This document shows, piece by piece, positions 1 to 6,582 of a stretch of DNA of 12,438 nucleotides (positions within the stretch are counted from its first letter, which is position 1; each line of letters starts with the position of its first letter). The translations under genes were made by a program, and so were the position numbers. The stretch spans positions 1 through 12,438 of the forward strand of contig CALAZW010000033.1 of assembly GCA_937926545.1 (NCBI GenBank), in the 5' to 3' direction. The notes under the pieces are model-generated. The model worked only from the letters and a program-made list of their open reading frames with translations, made no database searches and had not been told where the DNA came from. The stretch is from an uncultured Helcococcus sp. Its GTDB lineage: Bacteria; Bacillota; Clostridia; Tissierellales; Peptoniphilaceae.

Positions 1-12
1 TACCTTATATAC

Positions 13-18
13 TATAAT
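13..18 (+). promoter_or_regulatory. -10 element for the first acetyltransferase gene
   Basis: A perfect TATAAT lies 27 bases upstream of the ATG at 45, and AAAGGAG at 31-37 is the ribosome binding site, 7 bases before the ATG. The matching -35 box would fall before base 1 and cannot be seen. If used, transcription starts near 25 and the leader is only about 20 bases. Confidence 0.55.
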
Positions 19-44
19 ATTAACTAAAGTAAAGGAGCTAGCTT

Positions 45-578
45 ATGTACCTATTTGAAAGTGGTAATTTAGGATTTAAAAAGATGTCTGAAGATGATAG
101 AGAACTTTTTTATCAAATGAATGCAGATCCAAAAGTAATGAGGTTTTTCCCCTCTGTATTAACAAGGAATGAGGCCAATGAGCTCTTTGATGAAATGAAT
201 AGAAGAATAGACAAGTATGGCTATGGTTTCTTTGGGGTCTATCTAAAGGCTCAAAATGAATTTATTGGGGTTTTGGGCCTAAACCATATTGGCTTTGAAC
301 TGGATGAATTTTCTGTCCACGATAAAATAGAAATCGGCTGGAGACTTAGAAGTAACTACCACGGCCAGGGCTATGGAAAAGAAGGAGCCCAAAGAGTTTT
401 AGACTACAGTTTTAAGGACTTAAAGATAAAGGAAATTTTCTCCTTTACAGCCTGTGAAAACATTCCATCCCAGGCCCTAATGAAGTCTTTAGGCTTAAAA
501 AAACTTGGTGAATTTAACCATCCCAACTTAAAAAACATGCCTCTTGAAAGACATGTTCTCTATTATATAAGTAAATAA
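45..578 (+). CDS. GNAT family N-acetyltransferase, RimJ/RimL-like
   Basis: This 177-residue protein transfers an acetyl group from acetyl-CoA to an amine; the substrate cannot be told from sequence. It looks like the Acetyltransf_3 (RimJ/RimL-like) branch. The N-terminal strand and helices carry the pattern MSEDDRELFYQMNADPKVMRF (residues 14-33), typical of the group. A central strand, GWRLRSNYHGQGYGKEG (98-114), holds the Q/R-x-x-G-x-G/A acetyl-CoA pyrophosphate loop at about 105-111. The NIPSQALMKSLGL segment (139-151) is the usual helix where the Asn contacts CoA and the late G-L pair closes the fold. Length is normal for the family. The start is fixed by AAAGGAG 7 bases upstream. It is the only plus-strand gene, is apparently monocistronic, and is followed by a hairpin terminator. 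Members modify ribosomal proteins, peptides or antibiotics, and no choice among these can be made. Confidence 0.9.
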   Translation: MYLFESGNLGFKKMSEDDRELFYQMNADPKVMRFFPSVLTRNEANELFDEMNRRIDKYGYGFFGVYLKAQNEFIGVLGLNHIGFELDEFSVHDKIEIGWRLRSNYHGQGYGKEGAQRVLDYSFKDLKIKEIFSFTACENIPSQALMKSLGLKKLGEFNHPNLKNMPLERHVLYYISK

Positions 579-587
579 ATCCTATGA

Positions 588-614
588 AGCCTTTATAAGC
601 ATAAGGGCTCTTTT
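588..614 (+). terminator. Rho-independent terminator after the plus-strand acetyltransferase
   Basis: AGCCTTTAT (588-596), loop AAGC and ATAAGGGCT (601-609) form a 9-pair stem with one G-U pair, followed by CTTTT. It sits 10 bases after the TAA at 576-578. The minus-strand gene that converges here stops at 613, so the T-run lies against that stop codon. Read on the minus strand the hairpin is followed by TCATAGG, not a T-run, so it should work mainly for the plus-strand gene. Confidence 0.7.
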
Positions 615-1053
615 AAATATCAAACCTATAGATTTTAACCTTTGTCTTATCTTCCCTATACATATCATTATCCTTTGGGATATCTCTTATTTCAACAAAG
701 TCCCCACCTAGACTTTCACAGGTCTTATAGGAGGCTATATTATCAGGATCACAGGTAATATAAAGATAGCCTAAATCATGTTTTCTTGCCAGCTTAAAAA
801 GAAGCCTACAAGCCTTGGCTGCATAATTGTTTCCCCTGTGCTCCAGATCCACATTGTAGCCAATATTCCCCCCTATATAGGTCTTGTCATTGTGACCTAT
901 TCTTAAATCACAACTTCCAAGCTTTATACCTTTTTTAGAACATATATCAAAGTAATAAGCGGGAAGCCAGCCCTTGTCCTTCTTACCTTCACTTTTAGTA
1001 ACCAGTCTTAGAAATATCTCCCCATCATCTAGATCCTTAGTATCATAAAACAT
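613..1053 (-). CDS. GNAT family N-acetyltransferase
   Basis: A 146-residue single-domain acetyl-CoA-dependent acetyltransferase of unknown substrate. After an N-terminal strand with LRLV (15-18) comes a GWLPAYYFDI segment (28-37) and a G-x-x-x-LRIG strand (46-53). Next are GGNIGYNV (61-68), the acetyl-CoA loop EHRGNNYAAKA (71-81), and the ITCDPDNIASYKTCESLG region (99-116), where the DNxAS motif is typical of GNATs. I associate this arrangement (PAY..F.I, LRIG, IGY.V...RG..YAA) with a GNAT subfamily sometimes misannotated as tagatose-bisphosphate aldolase; nothing here resembles an aldolase. The start is supported by GGAGG at 1059-1063, 5 bases upstream. It converges with the other acetyltransferase, but their sequences differ, so they are not a recent duplicate pair. 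Confidence 0.87.
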   Translation of the reverse strand: MFYDTKDLDDGEIFLRLVTKSEGKKDKGWLPAYYFDICSKKGIKLGSCDLRIGHNDKTYIGGNIGYNVDLEHRGNNYAAKACRLLFKLARKHDLGYLYITCDPDNIASYKTCESLGGDFVEIRDIPKDNDMYREDKTKVKIYRFDI

Positions 1054-1103
1054 CTTATCCTCCAGTAATCTTCTTCCTACTTCAATTTATCTATCTTTTC
1101 TCT

Positions 1104-1133
1104 ATTGTAGTACAGACTGGTGAAAGTAACCAG
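1104..1133 (-). promoter_or_regulatory. Possible promoter and dyad upstream of the minus-strand acetyltransferase
   Basis: On the minus strand TACAAT (1109-1104) matches five of six -10 positions and lies about 50 bases before the ATG. No convincing -35 box is found 16-18 bases further up. Instead a small dyad, CTGGT (1117-1121) and ACCAG (1129-1133) spaced by 7 bases, occupies the spacer and could be an operator or chance. Confidence 0.3.
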
Positions 1134-1190
1134 CCTCTACTTTTCTTAAGATCCTTTTAAGCTCTCATCTTTTTATAGATTAAATTTCCC

Positions 1191-1212
1191 ATAAAAATAG
1201 GGAGCTCTCCCT
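1191..1212 (-). terminator. Short hairpin terminator after the XRE regulator gene
   Basis: On the minus strand AGGGA (1212-1208 arm), loop GAGC and TCCCT form a 5-pair stem that is followed at once by ATTTTTAT. It begins 8 bases after the regulator's TAA (1222-1220). The stem is short, so termination may be partial. Confidence 0.45.
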
Positions 1213-1219
1213 CCATTCT

Positions 1220-1699
1220 TTAGTCCCTTTTTCTTTTTCTTATTATATTTTTAATCCCTGCCAGTAAAAAGCTAGCTAGGCCACAAAATATAAATAGAAA
1301 ACCTAAAGGTAGCATAAAAAAGTTTTCGTGTAAAATTCCAGAAGCATCAATATATTCTACTGTCATTGCCTTTAATAAGATTAAACCTATCCCTATAAGA
1401 AGTAAAATACTTCCTAGGGAAACCATTATTAAATTCATCCTGGCCCTTCTTCCCTCACTGCCATCCTTAATTAATTTTTCTTCCATATTATTCATATCCT
1501 CCCTATCTCCTAAGATTAATTCATCCAGTGACAAGGAAAAAATTTGACTGATTATTATTACCATTTCCAAATCAGGAAGATTTTTATTGTTTTCCCAATT
1601 GGAAATTGCCTGTCTGGAAACATATAGCTTTTTAGCCATATCTTCCTAGGTTAAATTATTATTTCTTCTAATAGTTTTTATCCTTTTTCCAAAGTCCAT
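1220..1699 (-). pseudogene. XRE-family regulator with two membrane segments, interrupted by TAG at codon 18
   Basis: The reading frame from ATG at 1699 has an excellent AGGAG (1711-1707), 7 bases upstream. It encodes MDFGKRIKTIRRNNNLT, then TAG (1648-1646), then EDMAKKLYVSRQAISNWEN and onward to the TAA at 1222-1220. Helix-turn-helix regulators of this type have Gln (LTQEDMAKKL) where the TAG sits, and CAG to TAG is one transition. Intact, it would be 159 residues: HTH_3 DNA-binding domain about 1-60, membrane segments about 90-109 and 128-148, and a basic C-terminus. This layout resembles small autoregulated membrane-linked regulators. Translation could restart at ATG 1639, nine bases past the stop, behind a weak AGGAAG, giving 139 residues. 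That product lacks the first helix of the DNA-binding domain and should not bind normally. The rest of the frame is intact, so the mutation is recent, or it is a sequencing error. Confidence 0.75.
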
Positions 1700-1870
1700 A
1701 TCTTCTCTCCTCACTGTGTTTTTATAGTAAACTTTTAATCTTTAGTCCACAAGAAAGACTTACTTGCAATTGTCTAATTGGAAGCAATTATCCCTTGCCC
1801 TAGCTTAATTATAGCCTTCTATACTCTACTATACTCCTATTTATGATCTTTTATCCCTCTTTAGTCCTTC
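1700..1870. other. Non-coding stretch with candidate promoters, a dyad and a short direct repeat
   Basis: No gene is visible. Minus-strand candidates that could drive the regulator are TTGTGG (1752-1747) with a 17-base spacer and TACTAT (1729-1724), and a perfect TATAAT (1813-1808) without a good -35. Just upstream of that TATAAT, CTATACTC occurs twice (1819-1826, 1829-1836; period 10), followed by CTAT. CAATT-GTCT-AATTG (1767-1780) is a small dyad, and GCAATT is repeated at 1766-1771 and 1784-1789. These may be operator sites for the regulator; all are short enough to be chance in AT-rich DNA. Confidence 0.35.
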
Positions 1871-1880
1871 TAATTTTAAA

Positions 1881-1913
1881 AATAAAAAAGAAGCCAGATT
1901 CTTCTGGCCTCTT
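1881..1913 (-). terminator. Strong intrinsic terminator at the end of the pyr operon
   Basis: On the minus strand, bases 1913-1903 pair with 1898-1888 across the 4-base loop AGAA. This makes an 11-pair stem with one G-U, built around GCCAGA/TCTGGC. It is followed by TTTTTTATTTTT. It starts about 20 bases after the pyrE TAA and marks the operon's 3' end. Confidence 0.9.
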
Positions 1914-1932
1914 CTTTCTTCTTAAGTAATCT

Positions 1933-2505
1933 TTAAAACTTTCTACTTCCTGGCTTAACTACTCCCAGCCCTTTTTTACATAGAGGGCAAGTTTCCTTGT
2001 CATAGCTATTTATTTCCAAGTCTATGGCTGAATAAATAGGATAGTCAATCTTTGATCTATCACTTCTATTGGCCAGGCAGGCTAAACCTAAAACTTCAGC
2101 CCCGTATTCTTCTAAAACCTTGATGGTTTCTAGGGATGATTTTCCTGTAGTTATAACGTCTTCTATAACTAGGACTCTTTCTCCCTTTTCTATTTCAAAG
2201 CCCCTTCTTAGGGTCATTTCATTATCTTCTCTTTCTGTAAAGATGGCTGGTACTCCCAATTGTCTTCCCACTTCATAGGCTATTACTATACCACCCATAG
2301 CAGGACCTACCACCTTGTCTACCTCAATACCTTCCTGTCTTATTTGCCTTACAATCTCTTCAACCACTATGGCTGCCTTGTCAGGATATTGTAAAAGCTT
2401 GGCACATTGAACATAGCCATCGCTGTGCTTACCTGAAGATAATAAGAAGTGGCCCCTTAATAAGGCCTTAGTGTCCACCAATAAATCATATACTACTTTT
2501 GTCAT
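1933..2505 (-). CDS. pyrE: Orotate phosphoribosyltransferase
   Basis: Joins orotate to PRPP, giving OMP and pyrophosphate, the fifth step of UMP synthesis in the cytosol. The 190 residues include the PRTase signature VLVIEDVITTGKSS (111-124), whose acidic pair and TTGKS loop bind PRPP. FLLSSGKHSDGY (20-31) is the orotate-side segment, and VVGPAMGGIVIAYEVG (65-80) is a second conserved strand. The C-terminus has CPLC (173-176) followed by KPGSR (184-188), features I associate with the PyrE subgroup seen in thermophiles and many anaerobes (TIGR01367-like). The Cys pair may bind a metal, which is inference. It is the last gene of the operon. Its AGGAGGAG (2518-2511) overlaps the pyrD stop codon and lies 5 bases before the ATG, so translation is probably coupled to pyrD. 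A terminator follows directly. Confidence 0.96.
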   Translation of the reverse strand: MTKVVYDLLVDTKALLRGHFLLSSGKHSDGYVQCAKLLQYPDKAAIVVEEIVRQIRQEGIEVDKVVGPAMGGIVIAYEVGRQLGVPAIFTEREDNEMTLRRGFEIEKGERVLVIEDVITTGKSSLETIKVLEEYGAEVLGLACLANRSDRSKIDYPIYSAIDLEINSYDKETCPLCKKGLGVVKPGSRKF

Positions 2506-2516
2506 CTCTACTCCTC

Positions 2517-3413
2517 CTAGATAATTCCTCTAATTTCATCCAAACTCTTTATATTTTCTCTTAGCATAAAGTCTTCTATTCCCTCAATTATTTCCATGGA
2601 AACATTGGGATTTACAAAGTTTGCCGTTCCCACCTGAATGGCTGTTGCCCCTGCCATGATAAATTCTAGGGCATCCTCATAGTTTGATATGCCTCCCAGG
2701 CCTACAATTGGTATGTCTACTGCATGATAGACCTCATTTACCATTCTTAAGGCTATAGGTTTTATGGCTGGTCCTGATAGTCCCGCCGTCTTATTGTCAA
2801 AGACAGGCTCTCTCTTATAAATGTCTATGGCCAGGGCATTAAAGGTATTTACTAAGGATAGGGCATCTGCTCCCGCCTTTTCCACAGCCTTGGCCATCTC
2901 TACAATGTTTTCCGCATTGGGAGAAAGCTTAACCATAAGAATTTTATCTGTATGTTTTCTTACTTCACTTACAACTATTTCTGCACTTTCACACTGGATT
3001 CCAAAGGCCATGCCGCCTTCCTTAACATTGGGACAGGATATATTTAACTCTATAATGTTTATATCTGTCTTATCTATCAGCTTTACCGCCTCTATGTATT
3101 GGTCCAAGTTATTGCCCCCAATATTGGCTATAATTTCCGTATCATAGTTTTTCATAATAGGTAGGCCATACTTAATAAAACTTTCCACTGAAGGATTTTG
3201 TAGGCCTATACTATTCATAAGCCCAGCAGGTGTTTCATGAAGTCTTATCCCCTTATTGCCCTCCTTGGCATAAAGGGTAAGGCCCTTGGTAGATATGCCT
3301 CCCAGCCTATCCAAATCTACAAAATCCTTGTATTCATGGCCAAATCCAAAGGTACCTGAAGCTGTTATAACTGGATTTTTTAGTTTAATACCACATAAGT
3401 CTATTTCCATCAT
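2517..3413 (-). CDS. pyrD: Dihydroorotate dehydrogenase class 1B, catalytic subunit
   Basis: Oxidises dihydroorotate to orotate with FMN and passes electrons to NAD through the PyrK partner. The 298 residues form the expected TIM barrel. The N-terminal KNPVITASGTFGFGHEY (12-28) and NSIGLQNPS (67-75) are typical of class 1. NISCPNV (124-130) holds the class 1 catalytic Cys127. KLSPN (162-166), LVNT (187-190), GLSGPAIKP (211-219), GLGGIS (238-243) and VGTANF (261-266) line the FMN site. Class 1B, rather than 1A, is chosen because pyrK is next to it. The ATG overlaps the pyrK stop by four bases (ATGA). GGGGAGG lies about 9 bases upstream of the first of two adjacent ATGs, so the first is taken. 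Cytosolic, in a heterotetramer with PyrK. Confidence 0.96.
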   Translation of the reverse strand: MMEIDLCGIKLKNPVITASGTFGFGHEYKDFVDLDRLGGISTKGLTLYAKEGNKGIRLHETPAGLMNSIGLQNPSVESFIKYGLPIMKNYDTEIIANIGGNNLDQYIEAVKLIDKTDINIIELNISCPNVKEGGMAFGIQCESAEIVVSEVRKHTDKILMVKLSPNAENIVEMAKAVEKAGADALSLVNTFNALAIDIYKREPVFDNKTAGLSGPAIKPIALRMVNEVYHAVDIPIVGLGGISNYEDALEFIMAGATAIQVGTANFVNPNVSMEIIEGIEDFMLRENIKSLDEIRGII

Positions 3414-4132
3414 ATTAACAAGTCCTCCCCTTTAAATATTGGTCCTTCCTTGCAGACCCTCTTCATGCCGGCTTTTGTTTCCACCGTACAACCTAGGCAG
3501 GCTCCCAGCCCACAAGCCATTCTGGCCTCTAGGGACAGGTAAAGATCTGCCTTCTTATTTTTTTCCTTTAGGCTCTTTAACATGGCCATAGGTCCGCAGG
3601 CATAAATTTCATCATAAAGATCATAGTCTATATGGTCTACTATATAGCCAGACAGGTTTTCATCTTCTTTTTCTGTAGCTATATAAAGCTTGTCTGCCTC
3701 TTTTCTAAAGTCTTCAACCAGGTAGGGATCCTCCCTAAAGCCCAGATAAATATCCGGCTTTTGACCTAGGGATTTGGCAAAGTATAAAAGAGGAGCTATT
3801 CCTATTCCTCCACCTACTATGGCCACCTTCTTATTAGTCTTTGGAAAGGCATTACCTAAGGGTCCAAAAAGTTTTATAGAATCCTTTAAGCTGGAAAACT
3901 CCTTGGTTCCCCTTCCCACTACTGCATAGAGAAAGGATATGGTCTTGTTTTCTTTATCCACATCATAAATACTTATGGGCCTGGAAAGCAGATAGGAAGG
4001 ATCTTCACTTCTAAGCATATAAAATTGGCCAGGCTCACCTGTAAAGTCTCCTTTTACCTTCATCAGGTAAATGTTTTTTTCTATCTCTATATTTTCCAGG
4101 ATCTCTCCCTTTCTATAAGCCTTATTCGCCAT
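3410..4132 (-). CDS. pyrK: Dihydroorotate dehydrogenase electron-transfer subunit
   Basis: Iron-sulfur flavoprotein that carries electrons from PyrD's FMN to NAD+. Numbered from the ATG at 4132 (240 residues), RPISIYDV (51-58) is the FAD-binding RPxS motif of the ferredoxin-reductase fold. IVGGGIGIAPLL (105-116) is the NAD-binding glycine loop, and YACGPMAML (177-185) is the C-terminal CGPxxM motif. Four cysteines at 207, 212, 215 and 227 (MACGLGACLGC...VC) ligate the [2Fe-2S] cluster. A longer form from GTG at 4141 is possible but has its only SD-like bases touching the codon. The ATG also has a weak SD, and initiation is probably coupled to pyrF, whose end it overlaps by 11 bases. It directly precedes pyrD, the usual class 1B arrangement. 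Confidence 0.94.
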   Translation of the reverse strand: MANKAYRKGEILENIEIEKNIYLMKVKGDFTGEPGQFYMLRSEDPSYLLSRPISIYDVDKENKTISFLYAVVGRGTKEFSSLKDSIKLFGPLGNAFPKTNKKVAIVGGGIGIAPLLYFAKSLGQKPDIYLGFREDPYLVEDFRKEADKLYIATEKEDENLSGYIVDHIDYDLYDEIYACGPMAMLKSLKEKNKKADLYLSLEARMACGLGACLGCTVETKAGMKRVCKEGPIFKGEDLLI

Positions 4133-4970
4133 AGATATCACTTCTCATCTTTAAGACAGCCTCTCTTGCTGCCGGTCCCACCTTCATGTCTTCATAATTT
4201 TGATAGGCCTTAATTATTCCTCTAGATGAGTTTACTATGCCCCCATTAAAGTCATTAAGATACCTTCTAATATCCTCAGCTGAAGCTCCTTGAGCCCCAT
4301 AGCCTGGTATTAGGAAAAATGAATCCTTATACCTATTTCTTATCTCATCTATTTCATCACTATGGGTTCCACCTACTACTAGGCTCAGGGCAGAATAACC
4401 TGACTTACCCCTATAGTTTTTCCCCATTTCATTAAGCTTGTCTCCTATGTGGTAGTAAAGGTGTTCTCCCTCATAGTCTAGATATTCTATATCCTTGGCT
4501 CCTGGGTTGGAAGTTCTCAGTAGGACAAAAACTCCTTTTTCTCCACTTTCTAAATATGGTAGATAGGGTGTTATACTATCAAAGCCCATATAGGGATTAA
4601 GGGTTATAAAGTCAACTTCAAAGTCTCCACTAAAGTGGGCTTTACCATACTCCTTGGCTGTTGCTGCAATGTCTCCTCTTTTAACATCCCCTATGGTAAG
4701 GCAGCCTTTTTCTCTTAAATAATCCAAGGTCTTCTTATAGGCAACCATACCATCTAGGCCATTGGCCTCATAGTAGGCAATTTGTAGCTTGTAAATTGCT
4801 GTAATGTCGTGGGTGCTATCTATAATTTCCTTGTTAAATTGGAAAAGCTGCTCAGAAACTTCCTTGTGTTCTTCCTTGATATAGGCTGGTACATAATCCA
4901 AGCTGGTATCCAGTCCAACACAAACAAAGCCTAATTTTTCTACTTTTTCATATAATCTATCTATTATCAT
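4122..4970 (-). CDS. pyrF: Orotidine 5'-phosphate decarboxylase
   Basis: Decarboxylates OMP to UMP, the last step of the pathway. The 282 residues fit the longer (type 2) PyrF family, in contrast to the roughly 235-residue Bacillus type. CVGLDTS (17-23) is the first barrel strand with its conserved Asp. KLQIAYYEANG (61-71) binds the ribose-phosphate side. IGDVKRGDI (93-101) holds the catalytic Asp95-Lys97-Asp100 array. TLNPYMG (123-129), LRTSNPGA (151-158) and LIPGYGAQGAS (near 220-232) complete the phosphate site. AGGAG (4981-4977), 6 bases before the ATG, lies inside the last codons of pyrC, and only 2 bases separate the genes. The 3' end overlaps pyrK. Nothing is missing. Confidence 0.96.
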   Translation of the reverse strand: MIIDRLYEKVEKLGFVCVGLDTSLDYVPAYIKEEHKEVSEQLFQFNKEIIDSTHDITAIYKLQIAYYEANGLDGMVAYKKTLDYLREKGCLTIGDVKRGDIAATAKEYGKAHFSGDFEVDFITLNPYMGFDSITPYLPYLESGEKGVFVLLRTSNPGAKDIEYLDYEGEHLYYHIGDKLNEMGKNYRGKSGYSALSLVVGGTHSDEIDEIRNRYKDSFFLIPGYGAQGASAEDIRRYLNDFNGGIVNSSRGIIKAYQNYEDMKVGPAAREAVLKMRSDIYGE

Positions 4971-4972
4971 AT

Positions 4973-6154
4973 CTATCTCCTATACTTTAATTCGCCTAGT
5001 CTATAGGTCTCTAATATCATTCCCTTAAATACCATGTCTATAAATGGTGAATTATGGCTCTTTGATTCTATCTCATCTTCTACAAACTTATATTCCTTGT
5101 CCAAGTCTACTATGGCAAAGTCAGCCTGGTAGCCCTCTTCTACTAGCCCCTTCTTATGGCCCAAGATCCTAGCTGGTCTCTCGCTCATAATCTCAACTAG
5201 CTTGTGGATGGAAACCTTGTTTTTCCCAACCAAGGTTGTATAGGCTATAGGAAAGGCTGATTCCAAACCTACCATGCCTGGACTTCCCTTGGCCTTGTCT
5301 TCTTCAGAGTGGGGAGCATGATCTGTAGCTATAGCATCCACTGTCCCATCCTTTATGGCCTCAATTATAGCTCTTATATCTTCATCAGTCCTAATAGGAG
5401 GATTTACCCTATAGTCTGAGTTGGATAAAAGAATATGGTGGGGAGTTACCTCACAAGTAACCTCTATCCCATTTTTCTTTCCCTGTCTTATGGCTTCTAT
5501 ACTATCCTTAGTACTTACATGGGAAAAATGAACCTTGGCTCCAGTCTTACCTGCCAGATAAACATCCCTAATGGTATGAAGGTCTTCTGCCAGTCTATAG
5601 TCAAAGGAGGAAAAATCCTTTTGCTCCTCATGTAGGGTAAGGGCAATATTTTTTTCCTTAGCCTTTAACATGGCCTGATACATAACCAGGTCTGAATAAA
5701 CCCCATGGCCATCATCAGATATAAACTTAACTGTGTCGTCTATTTCATCCAAGTGGTCTAAAGTTTTCCCATCAAATCCCTTGGTTATGGTAATTACCTG
5801 TTCCACATCTATCAAATCTAATTTTTTAGCCTTGTCTTTTACGTAAGTATAAACTTCCATATTGTCACAAATAGGATTAGTATTACCCATAAGATTTACA
5901 CTGGTAAAGCCTCCCTTTAGGGCTGCCCTACTACCAGTTTCTAAATCTTCCTTATATAAGAATCCCGGGTCCCTGAAATGCGCATGTAAATCAGTAAAGG
6001 ATGGAAGAAGAACTCTCTTGTCTCCTTCTATAACCTGACAGTCATAGTCTAGGTTTTTGCCCACTTCTTTAATCATTCCATCTACCACATACACATCCAA
6101 TAGTTCATCTTTGGAACTATCTATAACTCTAAAATTCTTAAATATTTTTTCCAT
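4973..6154 (-). CDS. pyrC: Dihydroorotase, class I
   Basis: Zinc hydrolase that cyclises carbamoyl aspartate to dihydroorotate. The 393-residue length and motifs fit the amidohydrolase class I enzymes. FTDLHAHFRDPG (53-64) gives metal ligands His57 and His59 with the substrate Arg61. NLMGNTNP (87-94) is the substrate loop, and FISDDG (144-149) supplies the bridging Asp. LTLHEEQ (172-178) has His175 and FSHVST (210-215) has His212. ATDHAPH (276-282) carries the catalytic Asp278. KGSPGMVGLESAFP (289-302) is the conserved loop of the class. The start codon shares one base with the pyrI stop (TAATG), with GGAGG (6163-6159) just upstream, so the two are translationally coupled. Some class I enzymes form complexes with ATCase (known in Aquifex), which fits the B-I-C order but is inference. 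Confidence 0.96.
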   Translation of the reverse strand: MEKIFKNFRVIDSSKDELLDVYVVDGMIKEVGKNLDYDCQVIEGDKRVLLPSFTDLHAHFRDPGFLYKEDLETGSRAALKGGFTSVNLMGNTNPICDNMEVYTYVKDKAKKLDLIDVEQVITITKGFDGKTLDHLDEIDDTVKFISDDGHGVYSDLVMYQAMLKAKEKNIALTLHEEQKDFSSFDYRLAEDLHTIRDVYLAGKTGAKVHFSHVSTKDSIEAIRQGKKNGIEVTCEVTPHHILLSNSDYRVNPPIRTDEDIRAIIEAIKDGTVDAIATDHAPHSEEDKAKGSPGMVGLESAFPIAYTTLVGKNKVSIHKLVEIMSERPARILGHKKGLVEEGYQADFAIVDLDKEYKFVEDEIESKSHNSPFIDMVFKGMILETYRLGELKYRR

Positions 6155-6582
6155 TATTCCTCCACGCCGTAAAAGTGATCACAATAATCACACTTATAAG
6201 TTTTTGTACTGCTGTCCACCAGGGAAAATTTACTCTTTACATCCCTCTCTACTACTGATATACATTTAGGATTGGTACACTGAAGCTTGCCTTCCACATA
6301 TTCAGGTAGGGTTATATGGATCTTATTTACTATCTTTTCGTCTTCAATTACATTTACAGTAACATTTGAATCTATTATACCTATGGCAGTTAGGTCCAAG
6401 TCTATCTCATCTTCTATCTTGATCATGTCTTTTCTGCCTTGTTTCTTACTTTCTGCATTCATGATTAAGGCCACCCTATAGTCAGCCTCATGTAGGCCTA
6501 GGACCTTAAATATTTCATAGCCGTGGCCTGGTTTTATATGGTCTAAAACTATTCCTTTTTTTATACTATTTATGCTTAACAT
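6154..6582 (-). CDS. pyrI: Aspartate carbamoyltransferase regulatory chain
   Basis: Regulatory subunit that binds nucleotides and assembles catalytic trimers into the allosteric ATCase. The 142 residues, slightly shorter than the E. coli chain of about 153, have an N-terminal allosteric domain beginning SIKKGIVLDHIKPGHGYEIF (6-25), where the Asp-His-Ile pattern marks the nucleotide site. The C-terminal zinc domain has CTNPKC (102-107) and CDYC (131-134), giving the four-Cys C-x4-C ... C-x2-C site that contacts the catalytic chain. The ATG lies inside the pyrB 3' end (17-base overlap) with a GGGGG run about 9 bases upstream. Its presence means end-product feedback control of ATCase. It is usual in Clostridia and absent from Bacillus. 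Confidence 0.96.
   Translation of the reverse strand: MLSINSIKKGIVLDHIKPGHGYEIFKVLGLHEADYRVALIMNAESKKQGRKDMIKIEDEIDLDLTAIGIIDSNVTVNVIEDEKIVNKIHITLPEYVEGKLQCTNPKCISVVERDVKSKFSLVDSSTKTYKCDYCDHFYGVEE

Noticed and set aside
45..1053. The two acetyltransferases as a toxin-antitoxin or duplicated pair
   Set aside because: They are convergent, differ in length and motifs, have separate promoters, and there is no small partner gene beside either.
4133..4141. GTG at 4141 as the pyrK start
   Set aside because: The only SD-like bases touch the codon, and the ATG at 4132 gives the usual PyrK length. Not fully excluded.
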